The notes beneath the pieces were generated by a model, which had not been told where the DNA came from, ran no database searches, and saw nothing but the letters and a program-made list of their open reading frames with translations. From positions 93,329-157,328 of the forward strand of contig JAHWKW010000006.1 in the NCBI GenBank assembly GCA_019347675.1: a DNA stretch of 64,000 nt, read 5' to 3'. The stretch is from Actinomycetota bacterium. GTDB lineage: Bacteria > Actinomycetota > Nitriliruptoria > Nitriliruptorales > JAHWKO01. A program made the position numbers and the translations under genes. This document shows positions 17,184 to 26,362 of the stretch, piece by piece (the stretch's first letter is position 1; each line of letters starts with the position of its first letter).

Positions 17184-17890
17184 ACGCCGTGGGCTCGCCG
17201 AGGCTGGTCCTGTTCGACGTGGACGGGACGCTGGTCGACACGCCCGGCACCCGAGAGGCGTTCGCGGTGGTCATGGACCGCATCGGAGCCTGCAACGTCG
17301 ACGTGCACGGGTTCCCGATGACCGGGAAGACCGACCCGCAGATCGCACGGGAGCTGCTGGCTGCGGCCGGGATCCACCCCGGGGAGACCGAACGGCTCCT
17401 ACCGCGGCTGCTGGGCGACTTCGCCCGGGAACTCGCGTCACTCGAGCCGATGATCCGTGCGCGGGGGCGGGTCCTCGTCGGCGCGGACCCGCTGCTGCGG
17501 CGGCTGGCCGACATCGACACCGTGGTCGCATCGGTCCTGACCGGGAACCTGGAGGGTAACGCGCGGGTCAAGCTCGACGCGCTCGGTCTGGCTCGTGCCC
17601 TGGACCTCGCGGTCGGGGCGTACGGCAGCGACCATCACGACCGCCGCGAGCTCGTCCCGGTCGCGTTGCGCAAGCTGCATCGCCTGCGCGGCGTCCGCCT
17701 CACGTCGGCCAACGTGTGGGTGGTGGGCGACAGCCCCCGGGACCTGGCCTGCGCCCGCGCGACCGACGCGCGGTGCCTCCTGGTCGCCACCAACAAGCAC
17801 GCCCTCGACCAGCTGGCCGCCCTGGAGCCCGACGCGGCGGTCGCCGACCTGCGTGACGTCGACGCGGTGGTGGAGCTGCTGACCTCCTAG
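17180..17890 (+). CDS. HAD superfamily hydrolase (phosphatase)
   Basis: A 236-residue HAD protein. Motif I FDVDGTLVDT holds the nucleophile Asp and the acid/base Asp. Motif II is the SVLTG segment, with a Lys in the following NARVKLDALGLA. Motif IV is VVGDSPRDLACARA. The alpha-helical cap lies between motifs I and II, as in phosphoglycolate-phosphatase-like members. The substrate is unknown. GTG 17180 overlaps the mug stop by four bases. It ends the rightward block and converges on the hypothetical gene at 17897. Confidence 0.88.
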   Translation: MNAVGSPRLVLFDVDGTLVDTPGTREAFAVVMDRIGACNVDVHGFPMTGKTDPQIARELLAAAGIHPGETERLLPRLLGDFARELASLEPMIRARGRVLVGADPLLRRLADIDTVVASVLTGNLEGNARVKLDALGLARALDLAVGAYGSDHHDRRELVPVALRKLHRLRGVRLTSANVWVVGDSPRDLACARATDARCLLVATNKHALDQLAALEPDAAVADLRDVDAVVELLTS

Positions 17891-17896
17891 ACCGTC

Positions 17897-18352
17897 CTAG
17901 ACGCCGAACCCGGGGATACCCGGCGGCGCAGGAGGCTCACGGACCTGCTCGACCGCTTCCTGCAGCGGGCGGAGGAACGGCAGGGCGTGCGGGTCGAGTG
18001 GCTCGGGGTCGACGAACTCGCCGAGGCCCCCGTCCGCGAACGGCGCGGCGGTGACGTGGGGCGCGGCGCCGTGCGCCCCGTAGACGACCACCACCACGTC
18101 GGTGCCGTCGGCCAGCTCGGCTTCGGCCACGAACCCGTAGGCGGGGGTGGAGGTGGCCAGCACCTCGTCACGCGCCACGGCGCGCAGGACCGCTGTCCTG
18201 TCCGCGTCGTCATCGGGGAGATCCGGGAGGCGCATGACGCGGGTCGCCGACGGCCCGGGCAGCACCACGGCGGCCGGCAGCGGACGGTCGGCGCGCGTGA
18301 CCAGGTCGCGGGCCGCTTCCTCGCACACCCAGCGCAGCTCGTCGATCCGCAC
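17897..18352 (-). CDS. Conserved hypothetical protein
   Basis: A 151-residue acidic soluble protein beginning with GTG 18352 (VRIDELRWVCEEAARDLVTR) and ending in a Pro/Gly-rich tail. No catalytic motif or membrane segment is visible. It lies 19 bases downstream of ilvD on the same strand and converges on the HAD gene six bases away. Codon use matches its neighbours. Function is not recognised. Confidence 0.65.
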   Translation of the reverse strand: MRIDELRWVCEEAARDLVTRADRPLPAAVVLPGPSATRVMRLPDLPDDDADRTAVLRAVARDEVLATSTPAYGFVAEAELADGTDVVVVVYGAHGAAPHVTAAPFADGGLGEFVDPEPLDPHALPFLRPLQEAVEQVREPPAPPGIPGFGV

Positions 18353-18371
18353 GCGTGTGTCGCCTCCCGCC

Positions 18372-20054
18372 TCACACGCTGGTGGGAGCTCCCTCGGAAG
18401 CCGATCGCACCGTCCGGGCGTACTTGGCCAGCACCCCCCGCGTGTAGCGCGGTTCGAGCGGCTCCCACCGCTCCCGGCGGCGCGCCAGCTCTGCCGCGTC
18501 GACGTGCAGGTCCATGGTGCGGCTGGGCACGTCGATGGTGATCCGGTCGCCGTTGTCGACCAGCGCGATCGGTCCGCCGTCGGCCGCCTCGGGCGCGACG
18601 TGGCCGATGCAGAACCCGTGCGTGGCGCCGCTGAACCGTCCGTCGGTGACCAGCGCGACGGAGGTGCCCAGCCCGGCGCCCTTGACCGCGGCGGTGACAG
18701 CCAGCATCTCGCGCATCCCCGGGCCACCCTTGGGGCCCTCCCAACGGATCACGATCACCTCGCCCTCACCGATGCTCCCGGTCAGGACCGCCTCCATGGC
18801 ACCCTGCTCGTCGTCGAACACCCGGGCTGTGCCCTCGAAGCGGTGCTGCTGGGGCGGGATCCCGGCCACCTTGACCACCGCCCCGTCCGGGGCCAGCGAC
18901 CCACGGAGGATCGCCAGGCCACCGTCGGCGTGGATCGGGTCCGACACGCGGCGGACCACCTGCCCATCGGGCGCCGGCGGATCGAGCTCTCGCAGGTTGT
19001 CCTCGACGGTCCGCCCGGTCACCGTCAGCGCGTCACCGTGCAACAGCCCCGATCCGAGCAGCTCACGCATCACCACCGGGACCCCACCGATGCGGTCCAG
19101 GTCGGTCATCACGAACCGCCCCGCCGGCTTGGTGTCAGCGATGTGTGGGACCCGCCGCCCGATCCGGTCGAAGTCGTCGAGGGTGAAGTCCACCTCCGCC
19201 TCGCGGGCGATCGCCAGCAGGTGCAGGACCGCGTTGGTCGAACCACCGACGGCCATCACGACGCTGAGGGCGTTCTCCAAGGCCGCGCGGGTGACGATGT
19301 CCCGGGCGCGGATCCCGGCCTCGAGGAGCGCGACGACGGCCGCGCCGGAGCGGCGCGCCAGGTCGTCACGGCGAGGGTCAGGCGCGGGCGGAGACGCCGA
19401 CCCCGGGAGGCACATCCCCAGCCCCTCGATCGCCGACGCCATCGTGTTGGCCGTGAACATCCCCGCGCAGGACCCCTCACCGGGGCAGGCGTTGTGCTCG
19501 ATCGCGTCGAGCTCGTCGTCGGACATGGCGCCGCGCCCGTGCGCCCCGACCGCCTCGAACACGTCCTGGATGGTGATGTCGCGGCCGTGCAGCTGCCCGG
19601 GGAGGATCGAGCCGCCGTAGAGGAACACGGTGGGGACGTTCAGTCGCACACCGGCCATCACCATCCCCGGGAGCGACTTGTCGCACCCGGCGAAGGTCAC
19701 CATGCCGTCGAGGCGTTCCGCGTGCATCACCGTCTCGACCGAGTCGGCGATCACCTCGCGCGACACCAGCGACGCACGCATGCCCTCGTGACCCATGGCG
19801 ATCCCGTCCGAGACGGCGACCGTGACGAACTCGATCGGGAACCCGCCCGCGTCGCGGATGCCCTCCTTGGCCTGCTTGGCGAGCCGGTCCAGCGGCAGGT
19901 TGCACGGGGTCACCTCGTTCCAGGATGACGCCACACCGACCTGGGGCTTGCCGAAGTCCTCGTCGGTCATCCCCACCGCGCGGAGCATCGCCCGGGCCGG
20001 CGCTCGTCGGGACCCCTCGGTCACCTCACGGCTGCGGTGGCGTGGATCGGCCAT
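18372..20054 (-). CDS. ilvD: Dihydroxy-acid dehydratase
   Basis: Catalyses the dehydration of 2,3-dihydroxy-isovalerate and -methylvalerate in valine, leucine and isoleucine synthesis; Fe-S enzyme. The 560-residue protein has the cluster cysteines in EVTPCNLPL (Cys51), [12 protein letters not shown] (Cys124) and [14 protein letters not shown] (about 196). The C-terminal [20 protein letters not shown] segment binds metal and substrate. ATG 20054 gives the family-typical start. No other ilv gene is adjacent. It is divergent from mtaB. Confidence 0.97.
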   Translation of the reverse strand: MADPRHRSREVTEGSRRAPARAMLRAVGMTDEDFGKPQVGVASSWNEVTPCNLPLDRLAKQAKEGIRDAGGFPIEFVTVAVSDGIAMGHEGMRASLVSREVIADSVETVMHAERLDGMVTFAGCDKSLPGMVMAGVRLNVPTVFLYGGSILPGQLHGRDITIQDVFEAVGAHGRGAMSDDELDAIEHNACPGEGSCAGMFTANTMASAIEGLGMCLPGSASPPAPDPRRDDLARRSGAAVVALLEAGIRARDIVTRAALENALSVVMAVGGSTNAVLHLLAIAREAEVDFTLDDFDRIGRRVPHIADTKPAGRFVMTDLDRIGGVPVVMRELLGSGLLHGDALTVTGRTVEDNLRELDPPAPDGQVVRRVSDPIHADGGLAILRGSLAPDGAVVKVAGIPPQQHRFEGTARVFDDEQGAMEAVLTGSIGEGEVIVIRWEGPKGGPGMREMLAVTAAVKGAGLGTSVALVTDGRFSGATHGFCIGHVAPEAADGGPIALVDNGDRITIDVPSRTMDLHVDAAELARRRERWEPLEPRYTRGVLAKYARTVRSASEGAPTSV

Positions 20055-20181
20055 GACGTCCTCCCGTCCCCGAGGTCACGCGTGACCACTCCGAGGTTGG
20101 CGCATCACACCACAGGCGGGCCCTCGGCGCGACCGCACATCCCGCTGGCTCGCGAACCGGCGGCGCCGGGGGACGCCCCGG

Positions 20182-20187
20182 TAGCAT
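20182..20187 (+). promoter_or_regulatory. Candidate -10 box (TAGCAT) of mtaB
   Basis: TAGCAT ends ten bases before the ATG at 20198, with no Shine-Dalgarno sequence between them. A leaderless or nearly leaderless transcript is likely. Confidence 0.35.
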
Positions 20188-20197
20188 CCCCGGTGCC

Positions 20198-21580
20198 ATG
20201 CCCCGATCCCTTCCTCTGGTCGCCACCACGGACGACCGTGCCAACGACCCCGCCCAGTGGTCGCCGGGGGAGGAGGGCCACAGCCACGGTGTGGCGTTCT
20301 CCACGGTCGGCTGCCGCCTCAACCAGGCCGAGACCGAGGAGGCCCTGGCGTCACTGGTCGCGCGCGGCTACCGGCTCGACGAGGACGGCGCTGTGCGACT
20401 GGTGGTCGTCAACACCTGCGCGGTGACCCGCGAGTCGACCGCGACGTCGCGCAAGCTGATCCGCCGGGCGGTGGCCCGCCACCCGGATGCCACGATCGTG
20501 GTCACCGGCTGTTACGCCACCGCCGAACCGGACGCGGTCGACGCGATCGACGGCGTCGACCTGATCGTCACCAACGCCGACAAGGAACGGCTTGCGGACG
20601 TGGTGTTCGCCCGCGAGCCGGCGTTGGCCCCCACACCGGCTCGCGAAGCGCTGGTCGACGCAGGGCCCGAGGATGCCACCAGGCGGCTGCACACCCGGGT
20701 CTCGATCCGGGTGCAGACCGGGTGCGACGTCCACTGCGCCTTCTGCATCATCCCGACCACCCGTGGGCCGCTGCGGTCGCGGGACGCCGGCGAGGTGATC
20801 GGTGACGTCCGCCGTCGCGTCGCCGACGGTGTCCGCGAGGCGGTCCTGACCGGGGTGCACCTGGGCAAGTACGGTCACGACCTCGGCGACGGCGAGGGCC
20901 TGGCGCACCTGGTCGAGCGAATCCTGATCGAGGTCGACGGCCTGGAGCGGCTGCGCCTGTCGTCCGTGCTGCCGCTGGAGGTCACCCCCACCCTGGTCGC
21001 GGTCATGGCGGGCGACCCGCGCGTGTGCCGCCACCTGCACGTCCCGCTGCAGAGTGGGTCCGACGCGATCCTCGCCGCGATGGGACGTGGCTACGACGTC
21101 GCAACCTTCCGTCAGCGGGTGGACCACGCCCGCGCGGCGCTCGAGCACGTCGGCCTGTCGACCGACGTGATCGTCGGCTTCCCCGGCGAGACCCGCACCG
21201 ACTTCGACGCAACCGTGGCGACGGTCGCGGAGGTGGGGTTCGCCAAGCTGCACGTGTTCCGCTACTCGCCCCGCCCGGGGACCCGCAGCGCCGACACCAT
21301 GCGCGACGACGTCCCCTCCCAGGAGAAGAAGGCCCGCTCCCGGGAGCTGATCGCGCTCGGGGAGCGCCTGCGCGACCGGTTCCATGCCTCGCTGATCGGC
21401 ACCGAGCTGGACGTGGTCGTCGAGATCGACCGGGGCGACGGCTGGTTGCAGGGCACCGCCGGCAACTACGTCAAGGTCGCGTTCCGCGGCACTCCAGCGC
21501 TGATCGAGGACGTGGTCCGGGTCCGGCTGACGGGGCTGCGCGGGGCGATCGCTCAGGGTGAGCTGGTGGGTCCGGCGTGA
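20198..21580 (+). CDS. mtaB: tRNA (N6-L-threonylcarbamoyladenosine(37)-C2)-methylthiotransferase
   Basis: A radical-SAM enzyme that converts t6A37 to ms2t6A37 in ANN-decoding tRNAs. The 460-residue protein has an N-terminal UPF0004 domain with cluster cysteines Cys39 (VGCRLNQAE), Cys74 (NTCAVT) and Cys105 (TGCYA). The radical-SAM CxxxCxxC is at Cys176, Cys180 and Cys183 (GCDVHCAFC). A C-terminal TRAM-like stretch follows. NTCAVT and the GCRLNQ opening favour MtaB over MiaB or RimO. The first 30 residues before the domain are non-conserved. A GTGA overlap couples it to the thioesterase gene. Confidence 0.94.
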   Translation: MPRSLPLVATTDDRANDPAQWSPGEEGHSHGVAFSTVGCRLNQAETEEALASLVARGYRLDEDGAVRLVVVNTCAVTRESTATSRKLIRRAVARHPDATIVVTGCYATAEPDAVDAIDGVDLIVTNADKERLADVVFAREPALAPTPAREALVDAGPEDATRRLHTRVSIRVQTGCDVHCAFCIIPTTRGPLRSRDAGEVIGDVRRRVADGVREAVLTGVHLGKYGHDLGDGEGLAHLVERILIEVDGLERLRLSSVLPLEVTPTLVAVMAGDPRVCRHLHVPLQSGSDAILAAMGRGYDVATFRQRVDHARAALEHVGLSTDVIVGFPGETRTDFDATVATVAEVGFAKLHVFRYSPRPGTRSADTMRDDVPSQEKKARSRELIALGERLRDRFHASLIGTELDVVVEIDRGDGWLQGTAGNYVKVAFRGTPALIEDVVRVRLTGLRGAIAQGELVGPA

Positions 21581-22020
21581 CGGCCGCGGAACCGGACGAC
21601 GTGGTCGCGTCGCTGCTCGACCGCGACAACGTCGGGTCGCTGCTGGGCCTGCAGTACGTCGAGGTGGGCCCCGACCGGGTCGTGGCCGCGATCGAGGCGG
21701 GCGAGCGCCACCACCAGCCCCACGGCGTCGTGCACGGCGGGGTGTACGCGGCCGTCGCGGAGAGCCTGGCCGGCGTGGCGGGGACGGTCTGGGTCCGCCA
21801 CAACCTCGACGACGACATCGTGGTGGTCGGCGTGTCCAACACCACCGACTTCTTCCGGCCGCACCGCGACGGCCGGTTACAGGCGGTGGCGGAGCCGGTG
21901 CACCGCGGCCGCAGCCAGCAGGTGTGGCAGGTCTGGTTCACACGGGCGGATCAGGCGCTCGTCGCCCGTGGGCAGGTCCGCTTGTACCACGTCCAGGCCG
22001 CCCGCCTGCCCCGGACGTGA
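21577..22020 (+). CDS. Hotdog-fold thioesterase, PaaI/YdiI type
   Basis: A 147-residue protein with the hotdog signature HHQPHGVVHGGVYAAVAESLAGVAG (active-site region including the HGG loop and the Glu of the helix). A C-terminal strand RGRSQQVWQVWFT is typical of acyl-CoA thioesterases of the PaaI family. The substrate acyl-CoA is unknown. GTG 21577 overlaps the mtaB stop by four bases. It converges on the DUF4399 lipoprotein gene. Confidence 0.88.
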   Translation: MTAAEPDDVVASLLDRDNVGSLLGLQYVEVGPDRVVAAIEAGERHHQPHGVVHGGVYAAVAESLAGVAGTVWVRHNLDDDIVVVGVSNTTDFFRPHRDGRLQAVAEPVHRGRSQQVWQVWFTRADQALVARGQVRLYHVQAARLPRT

Positions 22021-22047
22021 CGCGCCCCGCCCGGTCACGGGTGGCGG

Positions 22048-22500
22048 TCACTCTCCCGCGGGCTTCTGGACGGTGACGATCATCTCGTCGGTGGCATCGA
22101 GGGCGACGTGCTCGACGGTGGCCACCTGCAGGCACAGGGTGTGTTGGCCGGGGGGCAGCTCCAGCGAGGTGGTGCTCACCCCGTCCGAGACGTGAACGTG
22201 CTCGGCGTCGCTCGGGATGACCTCCCCGGGGGTGACGCAACCCACGTCGATCATGATGTCGAAGTGGCCGGCACCTCGGTTGTGCTCGTCGGCGGCCGCG
22301 ATCCTGATGCCGTCCGCCTGCATCTCCACCTTGATGGGGCTCTTGAGGCCGAGCGACGCGGTGATCTGGCCGGTCGCCTCGACGGTCCCGGCGACGGGCG
22401 ATCCTGGAGCGCCTTGCTCCTGGCCCTGCCCGCAGGCGGTGAGGACCACGATCGCAGCGAAGGCCACGACGATCGGCCGGGCGTGTCTGCATCGACTCAT
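22048..22500 (-). CDS. DUF4399 lipoprotein
   Basis: A 150-residue exported lipoprotein. The signal peptide ends at the lipobox VVLTACGQ, with Cys about 22 residues from ATG 22500. The mature part has AGHFDIMIDVGCVTPGEVIPSDAEHVHVSDG and TSLELPPGQHTLCLQVA, matching DUF4399, a beta-sandwich domain of unknown function found in secreted proteins. An upstream in-frame ATG at 22539 would add 13 residues before the signal sequence and is less likely. Confidence 0.8.
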   Translation of the reverse strand: MSRCRHARPIVVAFAAIVVLTACGQGQEQGAPGSPVAGTVEATGQITASLGLKSPIKVEMQADGIRIAAADEHNRGAGHFDIMIDVGCVTPGEVIPSDAEHVHVSDGVSTTSLELPPGQHTLCLQVATVEHVALDATDEMIVTVQKPAGE

Positions 22501-22584
22501 GGTCGCGGCCTCGTCCATCGCCGGCATGTTCAGATGCACGCAGGATAGGCGCTAGCAGGAGGTCGGGGGACTGGCCGGGGGGGA

Positions 22585-23292
22585 CTAGGTCGCCGGCGGG
22601 AGCGCCAGGAGACCGTCGATGGCCTCGTTGAGGCTGCGGGCTGTGATGTCCGCGTCGTGCATCGGAGGCACGGGGCGACCCTCGAGCCGCGACACCCACG
22701 CCGCGGTGAGCCCGGCCCGTTTCGCGCCGTGCACGTCCCAGGAGTGCACCGCGACCATGGCGCAGTCCGCCGGCGCCAGCCGCAGCTCCTGCGCCGCGAA
22801 GCGGTACGGCTCGGCGCGCGGTTTCCACGCGCCTGCCTCCGCAGCCGCGAAGCAGCGCTCCACCAGCCCCTCCAGGCCGTGGCGGCGCAGCAGCGTGCGG
22901 GTGATGTCGGCGCTGCCGTTGGTCAGCGTCGCGATCCGCGTTCCGGCCTCCTTCAGCCGCTGCAACGCCGGGGCGACGTCCTGGTGGGCGTCCAGCTCCT
23001 CGAAGGCGCCCAGCACCTGTTCCAGCGTCGCCTCGTCGTGCTCCAGGCCGAAGGAACGCGTGATCCGGCCCAGGTGGTACAGGCCGAGGTCGGAGAACGT
23101 GGCGAAGTCCGCCGTCGCCGCCAGCGCGAACCCGTCGGACAGCGTTCGTGCGAACCACAAGTCCAACGCCGAGCCGGGCAGGCCGATCGCCTCGAAAGCG
23201 TCGCCGACGTGATCCAGGGCGAACAGCGTCTCGTTGACGTCGAACACGACCGCGACGGGACGTCTCGCGCCGCGATCGCCGGGTGCGCTCAC
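22585..23292 (-). CDS. Haloacid dehalogenase, type II (HAD)
   Basis: A 235-residue HAD hydrolase. VVFDVNETLF carries the nucleophilic Asp; the Asp of DxD in phosphatases is replaced by Asn, as in L-2-haloacid dehalogenases. TLTNGSAD is motif II, Lys lies in AGAWKPRAEPYRFAA, and MVAVHSWDVHGAKRAGLTAAWVSR is the C-terminal motif typical of type II dehalogenases. It would hydrolyse L-2-haloacids or act as a related phosphatase. GTG 23292 overlaps the pruA stop, so it is translationally coupled to proline catabolism, an unexplained pairing. Confidence 0.88.
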   Translation of the reverse strand: MSAPGDRGARRPVAVVFDVNETLFALDHVGDAFEAIGLPGSALDLWFARTLSDGFALAATADFATFSDLGLYHLGRITRSFGLEHDEATLEQVLGAFEELDAHQDVAPALQRLKEAGTRIATLTNGSADITRTLLRRHGLEGLVERCFAAAEAGAWKPRAEPYRFAAQELRLAPADCAMVAVHSWDVHGAKRAGLTAAWVSRLEGRPVPPMHDADITARSLNEAIDGLLALPPAT

Positions 23293-24920
23293 TCCTGACC
23301 CATGTGCGGGTAGGCGTGGTCGGTCGGCGGGACGAACGTCTCCTTGAGCGCGCGCGGGCTGACCCACCGCTGCAGGTTCGTCTTCGAACCGGCCTTGTCG
23401 TTGGTGCCCGAGGACCGCGCCCCGCCGAACGGCTGCTGGCCGACGACCGCGCCGGTGGGCTTGTCGTTGATGTAGAAGTTCCCGGCGGCGTAGCGCAGGC
23501 GTTGGCTGGCCTCGAGGATCGCGCCGCGGTCGGTCGCGAACACTGAACCGGTCAGCGCGTACGGCGAGGTGGTGTCGACCAGGTCGAGCGCCCATTCCCA
23601 CGCGCTGTCGTCGTACACGAAGACGGTCAGGATCGGGCCGAACAGCTCCTGGCTCATCGTGCGGTAGTACGGGTCGCTGGTGGTCAGGATCGTGGGTTCG
23701 ACGAACCAGCCCTCGCCGTCGTCGGCGCCGCCGCCGACCAGGATCCCCACGTCGGCCTCGTGGCGGGCCTCCTCGATGGCGGCGCGGTGCTTGGCGAACG
23801 CGCTGCGGTCGATCACCGCACCCATGAAGTTGCGGAAGTCGGTGATGTCGCCCATCGCCAGAGAACGGGTGACGTCAACCAGGCGGTCGCGGACCGCCGC
23901 CCACGTCGACGCCGGCAGGTAGGCGCGGGAGGCGGCCGAGCACTTCTGGCCCTGGTACTCGAACGCCCCGCGCGTCAGCGCGGTCACGAGCGCGTCCGTC
24001 TCCGCCGAGGCGTGCGCCACCACGAAGTCCTTCCCTCCGCTCTCGCCGACGATGCGGGGGAAGTTGCGGTAGCTGCGGACGTTGCCGCCGATCTTCCGCC
24101 ACAGCGCCTGCAGCACCGTGGCCGACCCGGTGAAATGGAGCCCGGCGAACTCGGGGTGGTCGAAGCACACGTCCGACACCAGCTTCCCGTCGCCGTGGAC
24201 CAGGTTGATCACGCCGTCGGGCAGGCCCGCCACCTGCAGCAGCCGCATGAAGAAGTGCGCCGAGAAAGCCTGCTTCTCGGACGGCTTCCACACCACGGTG
24301 TTGCCCATCAGGGCCGGAGCGATGGGCAGGTTCCCCGCGATCGACGTGAAGTTGAACGGGGTCATCGCCAGGACGAACCCCTCCAGCGGGCGGTGGTCGA
24401 CCCGGTTCCAGACCCCTGGGCTGCTCAGGGGCTGTTCGGCCAGGATCTCGGCGGCGAACGCCACGTTGAAGCGGAGAAAGTCGATCAGCTCGCACGCCGA
24501 ATCGATCTCAGCCTGGTAGATGGTCTTCGACTGGCCGAGCATGGTCGCCGCGTTGAGGGTGTCGCGCCACGGGCCGGCGAGCAGCTCGGCGGCGCGGAGC
24601 AGCACCGCGGCGCGCTCCTCGAACGGCAGCACGGCCCAGTCCTCCTTGGCGTACAAGGCGGCTTCGATCGCGGCGTTGACCTGGTCGAGGCCGGCCGCGT
24701 GCACCGTCGCGAGGTGCAGGCCTCGGTCGTGGGGGGCGCGGACCTCGAACGTCGATCCGGTGGTCACCTCCCGTCCGGCGATCACGCAGGGCGCCTCGAC
24801 GGTCTCCTTGCGCAGTGCGGAGAGCCGTTCCTTCAAGCTCGCCTTCTCGACCGAGCCTGGGGCGTAGTCGCGTACCGGCTCGTTGGTGGGCGGTGGCGGG
24901 ACGGTACGTGCGTCGAGCAA
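23289..24920 (-). CDS. pruA: L-glutamate gamma-semialdehyde (1-pyrroline-5-carboxylate) dehydrogenase
   Basis: Oxidises glutamate-gamma-semialdehyde to glutamate in proline breakdown. A 543-residue member of the P5CDH type 1 group: MTPFNFTSIAGNLPIAPALMGNTVVWKPS (NAD site), GESGGKDFVVAH (catalytic Glu) and FEYQGQKCSAASRAY (catalytic Cys). The C-terminal TGAVVGQQPFGGARSSGTNDKAGS is typical. The likely start is TTG 24920 behind GGAGGAG with a short three-base spacer; no ATG or GTG is better placed. No proline dehydrogenase gene is in the window. Confidence 0.95.
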   Translation of the reverse strand: MLDARTVPPPPTNEPVRDYAPGSVEKASLKERLSALRKETVEAPCVIAGREVTTGSTFEVRAPHDRGLHLATVHAAGLDQVNAAIEAALYAKEDWAVLPFEERAAVLLRAAELLAGPWRDTLNAATMLGQSKTIYQAEIDSACELIDFLRFNVAFAAEILAEQPLSSPGVWNRVDHRPLEGFVLAMTPFNFTSIAGNLPIAPALMGNTVVWKPSEKQAFSAHFFMRLLQVAGLPDGVINLVHGDGKLVSDVCFDHPEFAGLHFTGSATVLQALWRKIGGNVRSYRNFPRIVGESGGKDFVVAHASAETDALVTALTRGAFEYQGQKCSAASRAYLPASTWAAVRDRLVDVTRSLAMGDITDFRNFMGAVIDRSAFAKHRAAIEEARHEADVGILVGGGADDGEGWFVEPTILTTSDPYYRTMSQELFGPILTVFVYDDSAWEWALDLVDTTSPYALTGSVFATDRGAILEASQRLRYAAGNFYINDKPTGAVVGQQPFGGARSSGTNDKAGSKTNLQRWVSPRALKETFVPPTDHAYPHMGQE

Positions 24921-25088
24921 GGGCTCCTCCGCGCTCGCTTGAACCTGATGCTAGGGGACCCGGCCCGCTGGTAGCCGATGGGGTCGTCGACACCGCGATC
25001 ACCGCGCCAGAACAGCCGGCTCGTCGACCGCATGGCAGCGCGCTTGCGGCTGTACGCTGGACCTCCTGGAGGGGCGGAGGATCGATCG

Positions 25089-26069
25089 GTGGCAACGCTC
25101 GGCGTGGACATCGGGGGCAGGTGGATGCACACCGTCGTCCTCGACGAGGGCGATGAGGTCATCGGCACCGCCCGCATGCGGACCCCGACCACCGGTGACC
25201 GCACCGCGGTCGTCGAGGTGATCGTCGCCAGCGTCCACGAGGCGGCCGACCGGGCGGGGGTGGCGACCGACGAGCTGTCTGGGATCGGCGTGGGCTCGCC
25301 CGGCGTGGTGACCGACGGGACGGTGGGCCAGGCGGTCAACGTCCCGGGGTGGACCGAGCGCTTCCGCCTGTCGGAGATGCTCAGCCAACAGTTCGCCCCA
25401 CCGATCCGCATCCTGAACGACGTCACGGCCGTGGCGGTCGGAGAGCACCGCCTGGGTGCGGGCCGGGGCGCCCAGCACCTGATCATGGTGTGGGTCGGGA
25501 CGGGCGTCGGCGGGGGGCTGATCCTCGACGGCAAGCTGTACGAGGGCGCGTTCGGGGCCGCCGGGGAGTTCGGCCACACGGTCGTCGAGCGCGGCGGCGC
25601 GGTCTGCCCGTGCGGCCGGCGCGGCTGCGTCGAGGCCTACATCGGTCGCCGCGCGATGGAGCATGCCGCCCGCCGGGCTCTCGACGAGGGTCGGCACACG
25701 TCGCTGTTCCGCATCGCCGACGAGCTCGGCAGCGACCGGTTGACCTCCCAGGTGTTCAAGGAGGCGTACGACCGCGGGGATCCGGTGGCGGCCGACCTGC
25801 TCGACTGGGGCGCCGAGGCCCTGGCGAAGGGCATCGCGTCGGCGGTCAACCTCCTCGACGTCGAACGCGTCGTGATCGGTGGCGGGCTCGCCGATCGCCT
25901 CGGGCGGCTGTTCATCACCAAGGTCGAGTCGGCTGCCCGGCCCGCGCTGTTCCTGCAACCGGCCCGGGTCGAGATCGTGTCGGCCGCGCTGGGTGATGCC
26001 AGCGGGGCGATCGGGGCGGCACTGGTTGCCCGGGACGCGGAGGGTGGCGGCGAACCCGGCGACGCCTGA
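25089..26069 (+). CDS. ROK family sugar kinase/regulator-like protein
   Basis: A 326-residue ROK protein. The ATP-binding opening is LGVDIGGRWMHTVVLD, where the usual DIGGTK reads DIGGRW. The catalytic segment ILNDVTAVAVGEHRLGAG keeps the Asp, and VWVGTGVGGGLILDGKLY supplies phosphate contacts. The zinc motif is CPCGRRGCVEAY with GEFGH upstream. No DNA-binding domain precedes it, so it is more like a glucokinase than a repressor. GTG 25089 follows GGGGCGGAGGA. It is followed by 71 bases and then the first 74-bp repeat. Confidence 0.85.
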   Translation: MATLGVDIGGRWMHTVVLDEGDEVIGTARMRTPTTGDRTAVVEVIVASVHEAADRAGVATDELSGIGVGSPGVVTDGTVGQAVNVPGWTERFRLSEMLSQQFAPPIRILNDVTAVAVGEHRLGAGRGAQHLIMVWVGTGVGGGLILDGKLYEGAFGAAGEFGHTVVERGGAVCPCGRRGCVEAYIGRRAMEHAARRALDEGRHTSLFRIADELGSDRLTSQVFKEAYDRGDPVAADLLDWGAEALAKGIASAVNLLDVERVVIGGGLADRLGRLFITKVESAARPALFLQPARVEIVSAALGDASGAIGAALVARDAEGGGEPGDA

Positions 26070-26140
26070 CCGCAACCGGCAACCCCCATCCTCGAGCCGC
26101 CCTCGAACACCCCTGGAGCCCCGGTCGGGAAGGAGACCGC

Positions 26141-26362
26141 GTGAGCGACGCTCCGCAGGAGCGGCGCGAGAGGAGCTGTCTTCGGTCTCCTAAGACCGCG
26201 ACGGAGGTGTACCCGTGAGCGACGCTCTGCAGGAGCGGCGCGAGAGGAGCTGTCTTGGGTCTCCTAAGACCGCGACGGAGGTGTACCCGTGAGCGACGCT
26301 CTGCAGGAGCGGCGCGAGAGGAGCTGTCTTCGGTCTCCTAAGACCGCGACGGAGGTGTACCC
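26141..26362 (+). repeat. Three tandem copies of a 74-bp mini-cistron element (translational coupling repeat)
   Basis: Copies start at 26141, 26215 and 26289; the acyl-CoA dehydrogenase GTG (26363) sits exactly where a fourth would start. Each copy is a 25-codon frame (26141-26218, 26215-26292, 26289-26366) beginning VSDALQERRERS and ending KTATEVYP. Its TGA overlaps the next GTG as GTGA. Unit bases 63-69 (GGAGGTG) form a strong Shine-Dalgarno sequence seven bases before the next GTG. Unit bases 43-58 form a perfect hairpin (CGGTCT-CCTA-AGACCG), and 10-22 a second one. Differences: copy 1 has CCG (Pro) where later copies have CTG (Leu); copy 2 has GGG (Gly) for CGG (Arg). The first copy has its own AAGGAG at 26130-26135. 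Confidence 0.95.

Noticed and set aside
23602..24920. ATG start for pruA
   Set aside because: No in-frame ATG or GTG lies near the conserved N-terminus; TTG 24920 with GGAGGAG upstream is the best candidate, though its spacing is short.
26070..26140. Terminator between the ROK gene and the 74-bp array
   Set aside because: No hairpin with a T tract was found, so read-through from the ROK gene into the array is possible.
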